From an uncultured Alphaproteobacteria bacterium (GTDB taxonomy: Bacteria; Pseudomonadota; Alphaproteobacteria; Rs-D84): 41,490 nt of DNA. This document shows, piece by piece, positions 6,050 to 15,167 of this stretch (position 1 is the first letter of the stretch; each line of letters begins with the position of its first letter). The notes beneath the pieces are model-generated. The model was given only the letters and a program-made list of their open reading frames with translations. It ran no database searches and was not told the DNA's origin. The stretch is from assembly GCA_937888635.1 (NCBI GenBank), contig CALARG010000053.1, positions 1 through 41,490 of the forward strand. The letters run 5' to 3'. A program made the translations under genes and the position numbers.

Positions 6050-7819
6050 ATGTTATCTTTGAAATCAAAGTTCAGAACACATACATGTGGTGAATTGAAT
6101 ACAAAAAATGTTGGTGAAACAGTTGTTTTGTCAGGTTGGGTGCATCGTAAACGCGACCATGGGTCGTTACTGTTTATTGATTTGCGCGATAATTATGGTT
6201 TAACACAGATTGTTTTTGATGGTGGGGATGAAAATCTGGAAAAAATTCGCCCGGAATCTGTGATTCAGGTGACAGGAACTGTTGTTGCGCGTGATGCGGC
6301 GGCGGTTAATGATAAAATCCCAACAGGGGGTATTGAAATTCAGGCCACTGCATACGAAGTGCTGACAAATTGTGAAGTTTTGCCGTTCCAGGTATTTGGT
6401 GATGATGATTCTGTGGCCGAAGATTTGCGTTTGAAATATCGCTATATTGATTTGCGTCGTGAATCACTGCATAACAATATTTTAATGCGCAATCGTATTA
6501 TTAAATTTATGCGTGATAAAATGTGGGATATGGGATTTTCGGAATTTCAAACGCCGGTTTTGACCGCATCCAGCCCAGAAGGTGCGCGTGACTTTATCGT
6601 CCCCAGCCGCAATCATCATGGTATGTTCTATGCGTTGCCACAGGCACCACAACAGTTTAAACAGTTGTTGCAGGTCGCAGGGTTTGACCGCTATTTCCAG
6701 GTGGCACCATGTTTTCGCGACGAAGATTTGCGTGCGGACAGATTGTTAGAATTTTATCAATTAGATATGGAAATGTCCTTTGTTGATTTGCCAGATATTC
6801 AGGCCGTTGGTAATGAATTAATGCCGGCAATGATACGCGAATTTGTGCCAAATGCAATTGTCGCAGATGATATTCCACATATTCCATTTGATGAAGCAAT
6901 GCTGAAATATGGGTCTGATAAGCCAGATTTGCGCAATCCAATCATTATTCATGATGTGACGGAAATATTCCGCGGGTCTGAATTTGGAATCTTTGCGAAT
7001 GCAGTTGAAAATGGCAGTGTTGTTCGTGCAATCCCTGCACCAAATTCATCGGACAAGCCGCGTTCTTGGTTTGATAAACTGGGCGATTATGCGGTTAAAG
7101 AACTGGGACTGGGGGGATTGGCGTATGTCGTTTTCGGGGAAGAGGCCAAGGGTCCCGTTGCCAAGAAGTTAGATGATGCGCGTATTGCAAAACTGCGTGA
7201 AATTGCGGGTGACAATTCGTCGTTGTTCTTTGTTTGTGATGCGGCGGATGCAGCAGCGCGCGCGGCGGGTAAGTTGCGTACAAAATTGGGTGAAGATTTA
7301 GGTCTGATTAATCCAAATGAATTCCGTTTGTGCTGGATTGAATCTTTCCCATTCTTTGAAGCGGACGAAGAATCACCAACAGGGATTGCGTTTACACATA
7401 ACCCGTTCTCGTTCCCGATGGCAACATTGGAAGAATTAAGTACTAAAAATCCATTGGAAATCAAGGCGGCACAATTTGATATGGTGTTAAATGGTGCGGA
7501 AATCTGCAGTGGTGGTTTGCGCAACTATAACCCTGATATCATGGTAAAGTGCTTTGAAATTACAGGGTATGACGAAGAAATTGTAAAAGAAAAGTTCGGC
7601 GGTATGTACACTGCGTTCAAATATGGCGCGCCACCACACGGTGGTTGTGCGTTCGGTATTGACCGTTTGGTGCAAATTATGTTGGGCGAAGAAAATCTGC
7701 GTGGTGTTGTGGCATTCCCAACAAATCAGCGCGGACAAGACCTGATGTTGGGGGCACCAACAAATGTGACAGAAACACAATTGCGTGAAGTTCATATTCA
7801 GGTAAGAAAAAAGAACTAA
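6050..7819 (+). CDS. aspS: Aspartate--tRNA ligase
   Basis: Class II aminoacyl-tRNA synthetase that charges tRNA-Asp with aspartate in the cytoplasm. The start is ATG 6050 (MLSLKSKFRTHTCGEL), preceded by AAAGGGA; a frame-open GTG at 5987 would begin inside the leader and is rejected. At 589 aa it has the usual bacterial length. Seen in order: the N-terminal OB fold that reads the anticodon (VVLSGWVHRKRDHGSLLFIDLRD), class II motif 1 region (FLxTPVL-like FQTPVLTASSPEGARDF), motif 2 CFRDEDLRADR, the bacterial GAD insertion domain in the middle, and motif 3 GIDRLVQIMLG with the closing FPTNQRGQDLMLGAP. The gene follows tRNA-Thr and a T-box-like leader with tRNA-Asp specificity, so uncharged tRNA-Asp should raise its expression (inference). 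Confidence 0.97.
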   Translation: MLSLKSKFRTHTCGELNTKNVGETVVLSGWVHRKRDHGSLLFIDLRDNYGLTQIVFDGGDENLEKIRPESVIQVTGTVVARDAAAVNDKIPTGGIEIQATAYEVLTNCEVLPFQVFGDDDSVAEDLRLKYRYIDLRRESLHNNILMRNRIIKFMRDKMWDMGFSEFQTPVLTASSPEGARDFIVPSRNHHGMFYALPQAPQQFKQLLQVAGFDRYFQVAPCFRDEDLRADRLLEFYQLDMEMSFVDLPDIQAVGNELMPAMIREFVPNAIVADDIPHIPFDEAMLKYGSDKPDLRNPIIIHDVTEIFRGSEFGIFANAVENGSVVRAIPAPNSSDKPRSWFDKLGDYAVKELGLGGLAYVVFGEEAKGPVAKKLDDARIAKLREIAGDNSSLFFVCDAADAAARAAGKLRTKLGEDLGLINPNEFRLCWIESFPFFEADEESPTGIAFTHNPFSFPMATLEELSTKNPLEIKAAQFDMVLNGAEICSGGLRNYNPDIMVKCFEITGYDEEIVKEKFGGMYTAFKYGAPPHGGCAFGIDRLVQIMLGEENLRGVVAFPTNQRGQDLMLGAPTNVTETQLREVHIQVRKKN

Positions 7820-7830
7820 AACAAAAAAAG

Positions 7831-7856
7831 AAAACCGTCCGATTGGGCGGTTTTTA
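7831..7856 (+). terminator. Rho-independent terminator of aspS
   Basis: AAAACCGTCC 7831-7840 pairs with GGGCGGTTTT 7845-7854 (one G-T pair) around GATT, followed by T residues, 11 nt after the aspS stop. Confidence 0.85.
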
Positions 7857-7934
7857 TTTCGTATGAATTCATACCTGATGCCAAAGATTTTATTCCATAT
7901 ATAATCTTAACAATAAAAAAGGAAGGGGAATAAA

Positions 7935-8285
7935 ATGCAAAATCGTATAAATGTCTTGGCGCAAAATTTGAATCTGAGTTTGTATCAATCAAATAAACTG
8001 AAAACTAATTATGAACAGTATAATATTTCACGCCTGGTAAAGCGGGGTGGGGTGTTGTTTGCGCCGTATAATGTGCCAGGGATTTTTGGGTGGATTGGGC
8101 GCGTGTTGTTTGGGGCGCGTGCAGATTTAATTGGTGAAAATAAAACACTGTTGCAGGGAATGCGCAAGATAAAATTTTGCGCAAATGGTTATCACTGTGT
8201 GCGTGTCGGACGGCATGTATATTATGCAGATGCGTCAGGTAATGTTGTGTCGCGTGGGGAATTTATGGAAAACACACGGTGTTAA
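7935..8285 (+). CDS. Small hypothetical protein, 116 aa
   Basis: No family was recognised. AAGGAAGGGG before ATG 7935 is a strong ribosome site, which supports a real gene. The protein is basic with three Cys. Residues 1-35 are a polar helix; a hydrophobic, Gly-rich part follows (RGGVLFAPYNVPGIFGWIGRVLFGAR, about 37-62), long enough to touch a membrane but interrupted by Pro/Gly; then KIKFCANGYHCVRVGRHVYYADASGNVV, which looks like beta strands. No signal peptide is evident. Its stop overlaps by 4 nt the stop of the convergent AsmA-like gene, so there is no room for a separate terminator between them. Confidence 0.65.
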   Translation: MQNRINVLAQNLNLSLYQSNKLKTNYEQYNISRLVKRGGVLFAPYNVPGIFGWIGRVLFGARADLIGENKTLLQGMRKIKFCANGYHCVRVGRHVYYADASGNVVSRGEFMENTRC

Positions 8286-10759
8286 AAACGGTCGTGTGTT
8301 TCAATAAATGCACGCATAAAATTGATATCAATATTTTGCATTATATCAGACAGTGAATACTGGCGGCCACCGTTCGGCAGTATACCCAGTTCTATTGTTG
8401 CAATATCTGGTGCGGTGCCACGCATGATGATATCAAATTCTGCCGTCATTAAACCATCTGTTATTGCCATGCCACCAATAATATCGGTGTGGCGGGCGGA
8501 TAGGTTTATGGCCTCGGTTGATATAAAGTTGCCGTCAGAATAGGTGCCGACAATTCGCATTTCTTTGATTTTTGTTTCGCCACCGGTCAGGGCGCGTGAC
8601 AGGGCCTGTTCGGCATTTAATCGGGTTATGTTTTTGGCAGATGCATAAAATTCATCGGTTCCCAGACCAATTAAATAGCCGTCGTAAAATGTTAAGTCTA
8701 TGTCGCCAGACATGTTATAATAAATGTCGTTGGCGATTTGACCAGATGTCTTCATTACAATTTGGCCGGTTATCATTGTGTCACGAATGTTTAGTGGCAT
8801 TTGTGGGGATAACAATTTGCCGTTGATTACAAATTGGTTTAATTGGGCAAATATATTGTACTTGGATTTATCGCGTTCAATTGTTGCCAGTAAATTACCG
8901 CGTTCGGCATCCGTGATAGAAAATGTCTGGGAATTTTGTTTCAAGGAATACAGAAAGTTATTGTAACTGTTGCCATTGTAAATCAATGTGTTTGCAGACA
9001 GTGATATATTCAACGGTAAATTAAACAGTGTTAAAACAGGCACATTTGCCAAGAATTCCATTTGTTCTGCATTTTTTGTAAATTCTGGATTTATAAAAGA
9101 TTCCAGGTCCAGGGATGTGGTATTTAATGTTATGTTTTGGCCAGATGCACTGCCTGAAAATTCGTGGCCTGATATTTTTATGTTCAGATTTGATATTCTG
9201 TTCTTGTCGTAAAATCCAGATATGCTGTATGCGCCGTCGCGCAGGAATCGTGTGTCCATATCAATTGGTAACCAGGTTTTATAATTCTTGCCGGTCAGGT
9301 GGAAATAGTTGTCGTACATGGACAGTTGCCACTGCTTGTTATGCGGGGCAAAGGTCAGCATGTCTTTGTTCCATGAAAAATTACCCGGTGCGTTTCTTAT
9401 AAAGTCGGGCAAGAATGGCATGTCTATATTTAACCATTTCAATGTTTTGTTTTGTGCATAACTGTATGATGGGGTTATGCCAGATGGGCTGATTTTATAT
9501 GTGCCAGCAATGTCTGAGAAACGGAATTTTATAATGCCGTTGGTGCCAAAGCGTTTGACCATTTCTAATAACTGGTCGTCGGTTGGCATTTTCTTGTTAG
9601 ATTCCATGTTGATATAAAATGTATCGCCGTCAACAGACAGACTGCCCGAGATGTTGCCATAGGAAAATTTACTGCATTCCCATTTTTTTGGGGTGCCAGA
9701 AAACAGGCACATTGCAGGTGTTTTATTTATTGGCATTGTTATCATCAGGTTTTTTGCGCCGTTGCCAGTTATAGTGCCGCCGGTGATTGCGATATTGTCT
9801 GCGACAATATTTGCAATTTGAAATGCGTTGTTGGTGCCGGTTGCCTGAATCCGCAGGTGGTGAAATTTATGGCGCATAAAGGTCAGGTCGCCATAAAAAT
9901 CCAGGTTTAATTTTGTGCGGTTTATTAAATCGTTTGTTGCCAAAAGAAATGAAAAATCCATGTTCAGGTCGTTGGATACCAATTGGATGTCTTTGTCGCC
10001 GTTTGGAAATATTTCAATGTTGCCGGATACATTGTCGGCCGTGATGTTTGTGAATTTATATCCATTGCCACCGTTCCATTCAAAATCCATATCCAGTTTA
10101 ACGGTTTTTGTGATTTTAGGTTTTTGTATGTTGAACCATTCGTTTATATGGTTTGTTTCAACAGAAATGTGACCGCGGATTGAACCGTCAGAAAACATTT
10201 GGCCACGGATTTCCAGTTTGTCGTTTTTGTTTACTATTTTGAATGTGTCGCCAGAAAATTCAACATCGTATTTATGTTCGGCGGTGCGGATTATGCCGTG
10301 AAATTCATTGTCTGTAAAGTCTGCACGAACAATATGGAATTTGCGTCCCATAAAGTTTATATCACTGTTGTACAATTCTATGTTATGGTTGAAAAATGCA
10401 GGGGCCAATTTATCAATTGTTATGTCAGCATCATATACAACAACAGGGCCATTTAGGCGTGCGTTTTTGATGTCAAAGAAACTGTGAAATGGAATTGAAA
10501 ATATTACAGATCCAATGTGGGCGGTTGGTACATTTACATCATGTGCAACGATTGTTGCGCCGCCAATCAGACTGAAATGTATGTCGCCATTTAATTTTGC
10601 AGGGACATTTGTTTGTTCTGCAACAGATTTTTCAACCATTGGTTTCAGGCTGTTCAATGTTATCATTGGGGGAATGAATATCATTGCCATTACCAATGCG
10701 GTAATGGTGCAAATTATGCCCCAAAAGATTCTGCGCCTGTGTCGTGGTTTAAGTGCCAT
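8282..10759 (-). CDS. AsmA-family envelope protein
   Basis: An 825-aa protein of the AsmA-like group, relatives of TamB and YhdP, which are anchored in the inner membrane and span the periplasm, where they help move or balance lipids to the outer membrane. A basic start (MALKPRHRRR) leads to one membrane segment at about 11-31. The AsmA N-terminal signature follows (LKPMVEKSVAEQTNVPAKLNGDIHFSL, a short helix then the first strand pair). The rest is mostly alternating beta strands (repeated GNISGSLSV, FSGSASGQ, LSANTLIYNG types), ending in the AsmA C-terminal part (GDIDLTFYDGYLIGLG, about 705-720; GTAPDIATIELGILPNGG). The start ATG at 10757-10759 follows a GGGGGG ribosome site. A TATAAT for it lies in the short region shared with uvrB. 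Confidence 0.85.
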   Translation of the reverse strand: MALKPRHRRRIFWGIICTITALVMAMIFIPPMITLNSLKPMVEKSVAEQTNVPAKLNGDIHFSLIGGATIVAHDVNVPTAHIGSVIFSIPFHSFFDIKNARLNGPVVVYDADITIDKLAPAFFNHNIELYNSDINFMGRKFHIVRADFTDNEFHGIIRTAEHKYDVEFSGDTFKIVNKNDKLEIRGQMFSDGSIRGHISVETNHINEWFNIQKPKITKTVKLDMDFEWNGGNGYKFTNITADNVSGNIEIFPNGDKDIQLVSNDLNMDFSFLLATNDLINRTKLNLDFYGDLTFMRHKFHHLRIQATGTNNAFQIANIVADNIAITGGTITGNGAKNLMITMPINKTPAMCLFSGTPKKWECSKFSYGNISGSLSVDGDTFYINMESNKKMPTDDQLLEMVKRFGTNGIIKFRFSDIAGTYKISPSGITPSYSYAQNKTLKWLNIDMPFLPDFIRNAPGNFSWNKDMLTFAPHNKQWQLSMYDNYFHLTGKNYKTWLPIDMDTRFLRDGAYSISGFYDKNRISNLNIKISGHEFSGSASGQNITLNTTSLDLESFINPEFTKNAEQMEFLANVPVLTLFNLPLNISLSANTLIYNGNSYNNFLYSLKQNSQTFSITDAERGNLLATIERDKSKYNIFAQLNQFVINGKLLSPQMPLNIRDTMITGQIVMKTSGQIANDIYYNMSGDIDLTFYDGYLIGLGTDEFYASAKNITRLNAEQALSRALTGGETKIKEMRIVGTYSDGNFISTEAINLSARHTDIIGGMAITDGLMTAEFDIIMRGTAPDIATIELGILPNGGRQYSLSDIMQNIDINFMRAFIETHDRF

Positions 10760-10772
10760 GAATTTGCCCCCC

Positions 10773-10800
10773 TTGCTTTTTAATTATACTGAATTATAAT
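10773..10800 (+). promoter_or_regulatory. uvrB promoter, divergent from the AsmA promoter
   Basis: TTGCTT 10773-10778 and TATAAT 10795-10800 are 16 bp apart and point to uvrB. On the other strand a TATAAT within the same stretch serves the AsmA-like gene, so the two promoters overlap. The uvrB leader would be only about 12 nt and lacks a clear Shine-Dalgarno site. Confidence 0.6.
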
Positions 10801-10818
10801 GAAAAATGTTAATAAAAA

Positions 10819-12810
10819 ATGAAGCGTGCAGAATTTTATCTTGAAAGTGATTATCAGCCGATGGGGGATCAACCAACGGCGATTTCTGAATTGGTTGATG
10901 GGCTGGATTCTGGACGGCGTTCCCAGGTTTTATTAGGGGTGACTGGGTCAGGCAAGACATTTACAATGGCGAATGTTATTGCAAAACTGGGGCGGCCGGC
11001 ATTGATAATGGCGCCAAATAAAATACTGGCGGCGCAGTTATATACGGAAATGAAGTCTTTTTTTCCACGCAATCATGTGGAATATTTTGTGTCTTATTAT
11101 GATTATTATCAGCCCGAGGCTTATATGCCAACAACAGATACATATATTGATAAAGACGCATCAATAAATGAACAATTGGATCGTATGCGACACAGCGCGA
11201 CGCGCGCAATGCTGGAAGAACGCGATGTTGTTGTGGTGTCCAGTGTGTCATCAATTTATGGTATGGGATCGCCTGAACAATATGCAGGTATGAAATTAAC
11301 ACTGCGGGCAGGGGATATGATTTCAATGCGTGATGCAATGCGTGCGTTAGTTGATATTCAATATAAAAGAAATGATACCGCATTTGCGCGTGGGGATTTT
11401 CGTGTTCGTGGGGATGTGTTAGATATATTTCCTTCGCATGCAATGGACCGGGCGTGGAAGTTGTCTTTCTGGGGTGATGAAATAGAAGAAATATGGGAAT
11501 TTGATACACTAACAGGGGCAAAATTGCAAAAATTAGACAGGGTTGTGGTTTATCCGAATACCCACTATGCAACGCCAATGCCCAGTGTTATGCAGGCAAT
11601 TGCCCAGATTAGAGATGACCTGAAGGAAAGGTTGGATTATTTTCATGAAAATATGAAATATATTGAAGAACAGCGTTTGCGTGAACGCGTGAACTTTGAT
11701 ATTGAAATGATGGAAAGTACGGGGACATGTCGTGGGGTGGAAAACTATTCCCGGTATTTATCAGGACGAAAACCTGGTCAGCCACCACCAACACTGTTTG
11801 AATATTTGCCAAAAGATGCGGTTTTGTTTATTGATGAAAGTCATGTGACTGTACCGCAGATTGGCGCGATGAGTCGTGGTGACCGTGCGCGCAAAGAAAC
11901 ATTGTCTCAATATGGGTTTCGTCTGCCGGCGTGTATTGATAACAGACCGTTAACATTTGAAGAATGGGATAATCTACGCCCCCAGACAATATTTGTGTCG
12001 GCAACGCCGGGTGCGTGGGAATTAGAACAATCGGGCGGCGTTGTTTCAGAACAGGTTATTCGTCCCACGGGGTTGCTGGACCCGGTGTGCGTGGTGCGAC
12101 CAACCTCACACCAGGTTGATGATTTGTTAGAACAGGTGAAAAAAACATCGGGGCGCGTGTTGGTGACAACACTGACAAAAAAAATGGCCGAGCAGTTGAC
12201 AGATTATCTGAACGAAAATGGGGTTCGGGCAAAATATCTGCACAGTGATATTGAAACACTGGAACGCATTGAATTGTTGCGCGAATTGCGAATGGGAAAA
12301 TTTGATGTCTTGGTGGGTATTAATTTGCTGCGCGAAGGGTTGGATGTGCCAGAATGTGAATTGGTTGCAATTATGGATGCGGATAAAGAAGGTTTTTTGC
12401 GTTCAACACGGTCGCTGATTCAGACAATTGGGCGTGCGGCGCGTAATGCAAATGGTTTGGTTATTCTGTATGCGGATAAGATGACGGATTCTATGAAAGA
12501 TGCACTGGACGAGACGGCGCGTCGTCGTGAAAAGCAGATGGCATATAACACTGCGCATGGAATTGTGCCAAAGACCGTAAGCAAGGCTATATTTGCCGAG
12601 GTTGGCGAGAAAAAAGAAAAAACAGACAAATCGCGAAAATTTGTTTATGATAAATCAGGTGGCGTGATGGATGCAGAATCAATTCGTCGCGAAATTAAAA
12701 AATTAACCCAGCAAATGCACAGCGCGGCAGAAGACCTGGAATTTGAACGGGCAGCAGAAATTCGCGATGCGATTCACAGACTGGAAGATGATTTGTTATT
12801 GGTGGAGTAG
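10819..12810 (+). CDS. uvrB: Excinuclease ABC subunit B (UvrB)
   Basis: DNA damage-recognition helicase of nucleotide excision repair; it takes over from UvrA at the lesion, opens the duplex and recruits UvrC. At 663 aa it is full length. Seen in order: the N-terminal YQPMGDQPTAI, Walker A GVTGSGKTF (about residues 39-48), the beta-hairpin region with VSYYDYYQPEAYMP, the DEAD-type box LFIDESHVT, helicase motif V-VI region (GINLLREGLDVPE, then QTIGRAARN), and the C-terminal UVR domain (about 620-660, LEFERAAEIRDAI) that contacts UvrC. The next gene tsaE starts 4 nt after its stop, so both are co-transcribed. No uvrA or uvrC is in the window. Confidence 0.98.
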   Translation: MKRAEFYLESDYQPMGDQPTAISELVDGLDSGRRSQVLLGVTGSGKTFTMANVIAKLGRPALIMAPNKILAAQLYTEMKSFFPRNHVEYFVSYYDYYQPEAYMPTTDTYIDKDASINEQLDRMRHSATRAMLEERDVVVVSSVSSIYGMGSPEQYAGMKLTLRAGDMISMRDAMRALVDIQYKRNDTAFARGDFRVRGDVLDIFPSHAMDRAWKLSFWGDEIEEIWEFDTLTGAKLQKLDRVVVYPNTHYATPMPSVMQAIAQIRDDLKERLDYFHENMKYIEEQRLRERVNFDIEMMESTGTCRGVENYSRYLSGRKPGQPPPTLFEYLPKDAVLFIDESHVTVPQIGAMSRGDRARKETLSQYGFRLPACIDNRPLTFEEWDNLRPQTIFVSATPGAWELEQSGGVVSEQVIRPTGLLDPVCVVRPTSHQVDDLLEQVKKTSGRVLVTTLTKKMAEQLTDYLNENGVRAKYLHSDIETLERIELLRELRMGKFDVLVGINLLREGLDVPECELVAIMDADKEGFLRSTRSLIQTIGRAARNANGLVILYADKMTDSMKDALDETARRREKQMAYNTAHGIVPKTVSKAIFAEVGEKKEKTDKSRKFVYDKSGGVMDAESIRREIKKLTQQMHSAAEDLEFERAAEIRDAIHRLEDDLLLVE

Positions 12811-12814
12811 GGAT

Positions 12815-13228
12815 ATGCAACAACAAGAATTTATTTTGGAAAATGTTGAACAAATGCGGGCGTGGGCGCGTGGTTTTGCGCAAACGCTGACCGCGCCATG
12901 TGTTGTGGCGTTGCATGGGGATTTGGGTATGGGAAAGTCCGAGATTGCACGCACAATTATTCAAACACTGCGTGGTGCAGATACAGTTGTGCCCAGTCCG
13001 ACATTTACAATTGTGCAGAACTATGATGGGATTTCGCATTTTGACCTGTATCGTATAGAAGATGCAGATGAATTGGTTGAGGTGGGACTGCAACATGCAA
13101 TGGAAAATGATATAACGCTGATTGAATGGCCCGAGGTTGCAGACGCGATTTTACCAGCGGACGCAATTCATATCTTTATAACAGAATATAATTCTGGGCG
13201 CATGGTGATTGTTAAGAATATATCCTGA
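12815..13228 (+). CDS. tsaE: tRNA t6A biosynthesis ATPase TsaE
   Basis: ATPase that works with TsaB and TsaD to attach threonylcarbamoyl to A37 of ANN-reading tRNAs. The 137-aa length is normal. Motifs seen: GDLGMGKSE (Walker A form of this family, about residues 34-42), SPTFTIVQNY (switch-like segment), HFDLYRIED and IEWPE near 107-111. The chosen ATG at 12815 follows GGTGGAG, which overlaps the uvrB stop; a longer reading from inside uvrB is rejected. It ends the uvrB-tsaE operon. TsaB and TsaD are not here. Confidence 0.95.
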   Translation: MQQQEFILENVEQMRAWARGFAQTLTAPCVVALHGDLGMGKSEIARTIIQTLRGADTVVPSPTFTIVQNYDGISHFDLYRIEDADELVEVGLQHAMENDITLIEWPEVADAILPADAIHIFITEYNSGRMVIVKNIS

Positions 13229-13257
13229 TTGCGCAAAGGGATAAAAAAAGATATTCT
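13229..13257 (+). promoter_or_regulatory. Promoter of the 13.3-kb small RNA
   Basis: TTGCGC 13229-13234 and TATTCT 13252-13257, 17 bp apart, begin right at the tsaE stop and point into a non-coding structured stretch. The -10 is imperfect. Confidence 0.45.
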
Positions 13258-13263
13258 GATTTA

Positions 13264-13378
13264 TGTAAACAGACGCCGGAAAAACACACAGCGGACTTTC
13301 GTATGAAAGGTTCCCGAACCCACATCCCGACGGCGTGATGTTTAAAGAAAATACACCAGAAAATGGTGTATTTTTAAT
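13264..13378 (+). ncRNA. Structured small RNA candidate, about 110 nt
   Basis: No protein fits. The stretch is closed by a long stem: AAACA 13267-13271 with TGTTT 13339-13343, and ACGCCG 13273-13278 with CGGCGT 13331-13336, with small bulges. Inside are CTTTC 13296-13300 with GAAAG 13305-13309 around GTAT, and next to it GGTT/AACC (13309-13320) around CCCG. The RNA would end at the terminator at 13348-13378. Promoter, compact fold and terminator together suggest a stand-alone small RNA. No known family was recognised. An alternative is a structured 3' end of the uvrB-tsaE mRNA. Confidence 0.5.
13348..13378 (+). terminator. Terminator between tsaE/sRNA and ftsA-rpe
   Basis: AAATACACCA 13348-13357 pairs with TGGTGTATTT 13364-13373, followed by more T. 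It overlaps the stop of the convergent ftsA-rpe gene; on the minus strand the hairpin is followed by TTTTC, so it can serve both sides. Confidence 0.8.
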
Positions 13379-15161
13379 TTTCAGAAATTGGTGTTTTTTT
13401 AAGCAGACTGTTGACCGCCAGTGGGAAATCAGCACTGCGTGCCAGGTAAGAGCCAGACACCAGTAAATCTGCACCGGCATCCCAACACAGTTGGGCGGTT
13501 TTGTCGGTTATGCCACCGTCAACAGAAATTAAAAAACGCAGTCCATATTTTTTGCGGGTCGCCGCTAAAACAGAAATTTTGTGCAGGGCAGATGGTTCAA
13601 AGTTTTGACCTGCTGCACCCGGATTTACAGACATTATCATGACTTCATCAATGTCGCGTAAAACAGATTTTAATAGTGATACAGATGATTCTGGATTCAG
13701 TGCAATTCCAACGCGACGACCAGAATTTTTTACAACACGGATTGCGTTGCGCAGGCCAGATGTGTTGGTTGACAGTATAACCGTGTCTGCGCCTGCGGAT
13801 ATGGCGTCGGCCGCCCAGACAGATGGGCTTTCGGTCATTAAATGTACATGCAGGTGGGCGTTTGTGTGGGTGCGAATTGTTTTTAATTCTTCAATGCCAC
13901 CGGCAATTCGGTCAACATAAAAGCCATCCATAATGTCAACATGTATCATGGAAATGCCACCGGATTTAAACATGCTGTATGTATTAGGACTGCGCATGTC
14001 AAAACAAAGTGTGCTGGGTAAAACAGGGATGAAATTCGTTTTTTGCTTTGGCTTACGATGAAGAATTTTGCCAAACCAACTGGTGCGTGTTGCCCAGCGT
14101 TCATGGCGCGCAATGTATTTTTGACGGTGCGCGTCTTCTGATTTCCAGATGTAGTCGGCCAGTGCGCGAACCGTTGCGTCAATTGGCATTGTTTCAGTTA
14201 TAATCGCAAAAGCATTTTCAATAAAATCACGCAGGCCATCGGTTTCAGCGCCACCACCGGTCAGTATTATCTTGGATGGGCGGTATTTTGTAAATGATGC
14301 CAGGCATTGGTCCTTAATCTGGCCGATGATGTCAACCAAGATTGGTAATATTATGTCGTTAACATCGCCACGCGAAAAATCGTATGATGTATCTGCGGGC
14401 GTGAATCTGTCCATGTCGCGTGGTATCAGTGATGCAACCGCGCGCTTAATCCGGTCGGCGGATTCTGGGTCCAGGTTTAATGCGTCAGATATTGCATTTG
14501 TTATATCGTGGCCACCCAGTTTAATTTTTGTATGCCAGACGGGACCACGGTCTGTCCAAATGGATGCAGATGTATATTCATTGCCAAAGTCAATGAACAT
14601 TGTGGTTTGCTTTTTCGTGCGGTAATTCGCGTTTAATAAAAACTGGGGGTCATAGAAAGATGTGGCCTGGATGTGTGCGCCACGCAGGTGTTCATTGATT
14701 CGGTTTATACCATCTGTGCAATAGAAGATTGTACCAAATGCCGATACCAGTTGGCGGTCAATATGGCCAACAGGGGACAGCATGTTGCGCGCAGTTGGTG
14801 TGTCATAGCGCAACGGTATAATGTGAACCGGGAAAAAATTTTCAGGTGGTGTTATCTGGGATATTTGATTGCGTATGTCTGCGTTGCTGATTTTGTGTTC
14901 GCCAGACCAGGTTGTGCTTTTCGCGGTCATGTCAAAGGCAGATTGCCCCAGGTTGCCTGTGATATAGGCCGAGTCAAAATGTGCGCCAATTTGCCTTTCC
15001 AGTTCGTCAATTACAGATTTTATGGCGAATATGGTATCGGCACTGTCAATTGTAAAGAAAGCAGAACGGTCAATTTGGGCGTTGTGAACACGGTGTGCAA
15101 TACCGCGCACACCATATGTGCCAATGTCCAGACACAAAAAAGATGAATCATACAGGTTCAT
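13374..15161 (-). CDS. FtsA - ribulose-phosphate 3-epimerase fusion
   Basis: One 595-aa frame joins two unrelated housekeeping proteins. Residues 1-375 are FtsA, the actin-like protein that ties FtsZ to the membrane: phosphate-1 motif CLDIGTYGVRG (10-20), 1C domain (about 85-165), phosphate-2 MFIDFGNEYTSASIW (188-202), adenosine motif IILTGGGAETDGL (298-310), and a basic amphipathic stretch SWFGKILHRKPKQK (361-374) like the FtsA membrane anchor. Residues 377-590 are Rpe, which interconverts ribulose-5-P and xylulose-5-P: PST 382-384, IHVDIMDG (H407, D409, D412), HVHLM (H440), SVNPG 511-515, and SVDGGI with D548; the metal and acid/base residues are all kept. No stop, frameshift or ribosome site is seen at the junction (near 14033). 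The ATG follows the ftsQ stop by 6 nt, so it is in the ftsQ operon. ftsZ is not adjacent. Confidence 0.88.
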   Translation of the reverse strand: MNLYDSSFLCLDIGTYGVRGIAHRVHNAQIDRSAFFTIDSADTIFAIKSVIDELERQIGAHFDSAYITGNLGQSAFDMTAKSTTWSGEHKISNADIRNQISQITPPENFFPVHIIPLRYDTPTARNMLSPVGHIDRQLVSAFGTIFYCTDGINRINEHLRGAHIQATSFYDPQFLLNANYRTKKQTTMFIDFGNEYTSASIWTDRGPVWHTKIKLGGHDITNAISDALNLDPESADRIKRAVASLIPRDMDRFTPADTSYDFSRGDVNDIILPILVDIIGQIKDQCLASFTKYRPSKIILTGGGAETDGLRDFIENAFAIITETMPIDATVRALADYIWKSEDAHRQKYIARHERWATRTSWFGKILHRKPKQKTNFIPVLPSTLCFDMRSPNTYSMFKSGGISMIHVDIMDGFYVDRIAGGIEELKTIRTHTNAHLHVHLMTESPSVWAADAISAGADTVILSTNTSGLRNAIRVVKNSGRRVGIALNPESSVSLLKSVLRDIDEVMIMSVNPGAAGQNFEPSALHKISVLAATRKKYGLRFLISVDGGITDKTAQLCWDAGADLLVSGSYLARSADFPLAVNSLLKKTPISEN

Positions 15162-15167
15162 GTGTTT

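Noticed and set aside
10976..11578. A 200-codon minus-strand open frame within uvrB
   Set aside because: It is antisense to well-conserved uvrB motifs and has a His/Pro-rich translation with no domain.
13374..15161. The FtsA-Rpe fusion as an annotation artefact of two overlapping genes
   Set aside because: Both domains are in the same frame with no stop, no second ribosome site and no frame change; an assembly error still cannot be ruled out from sequence alone.
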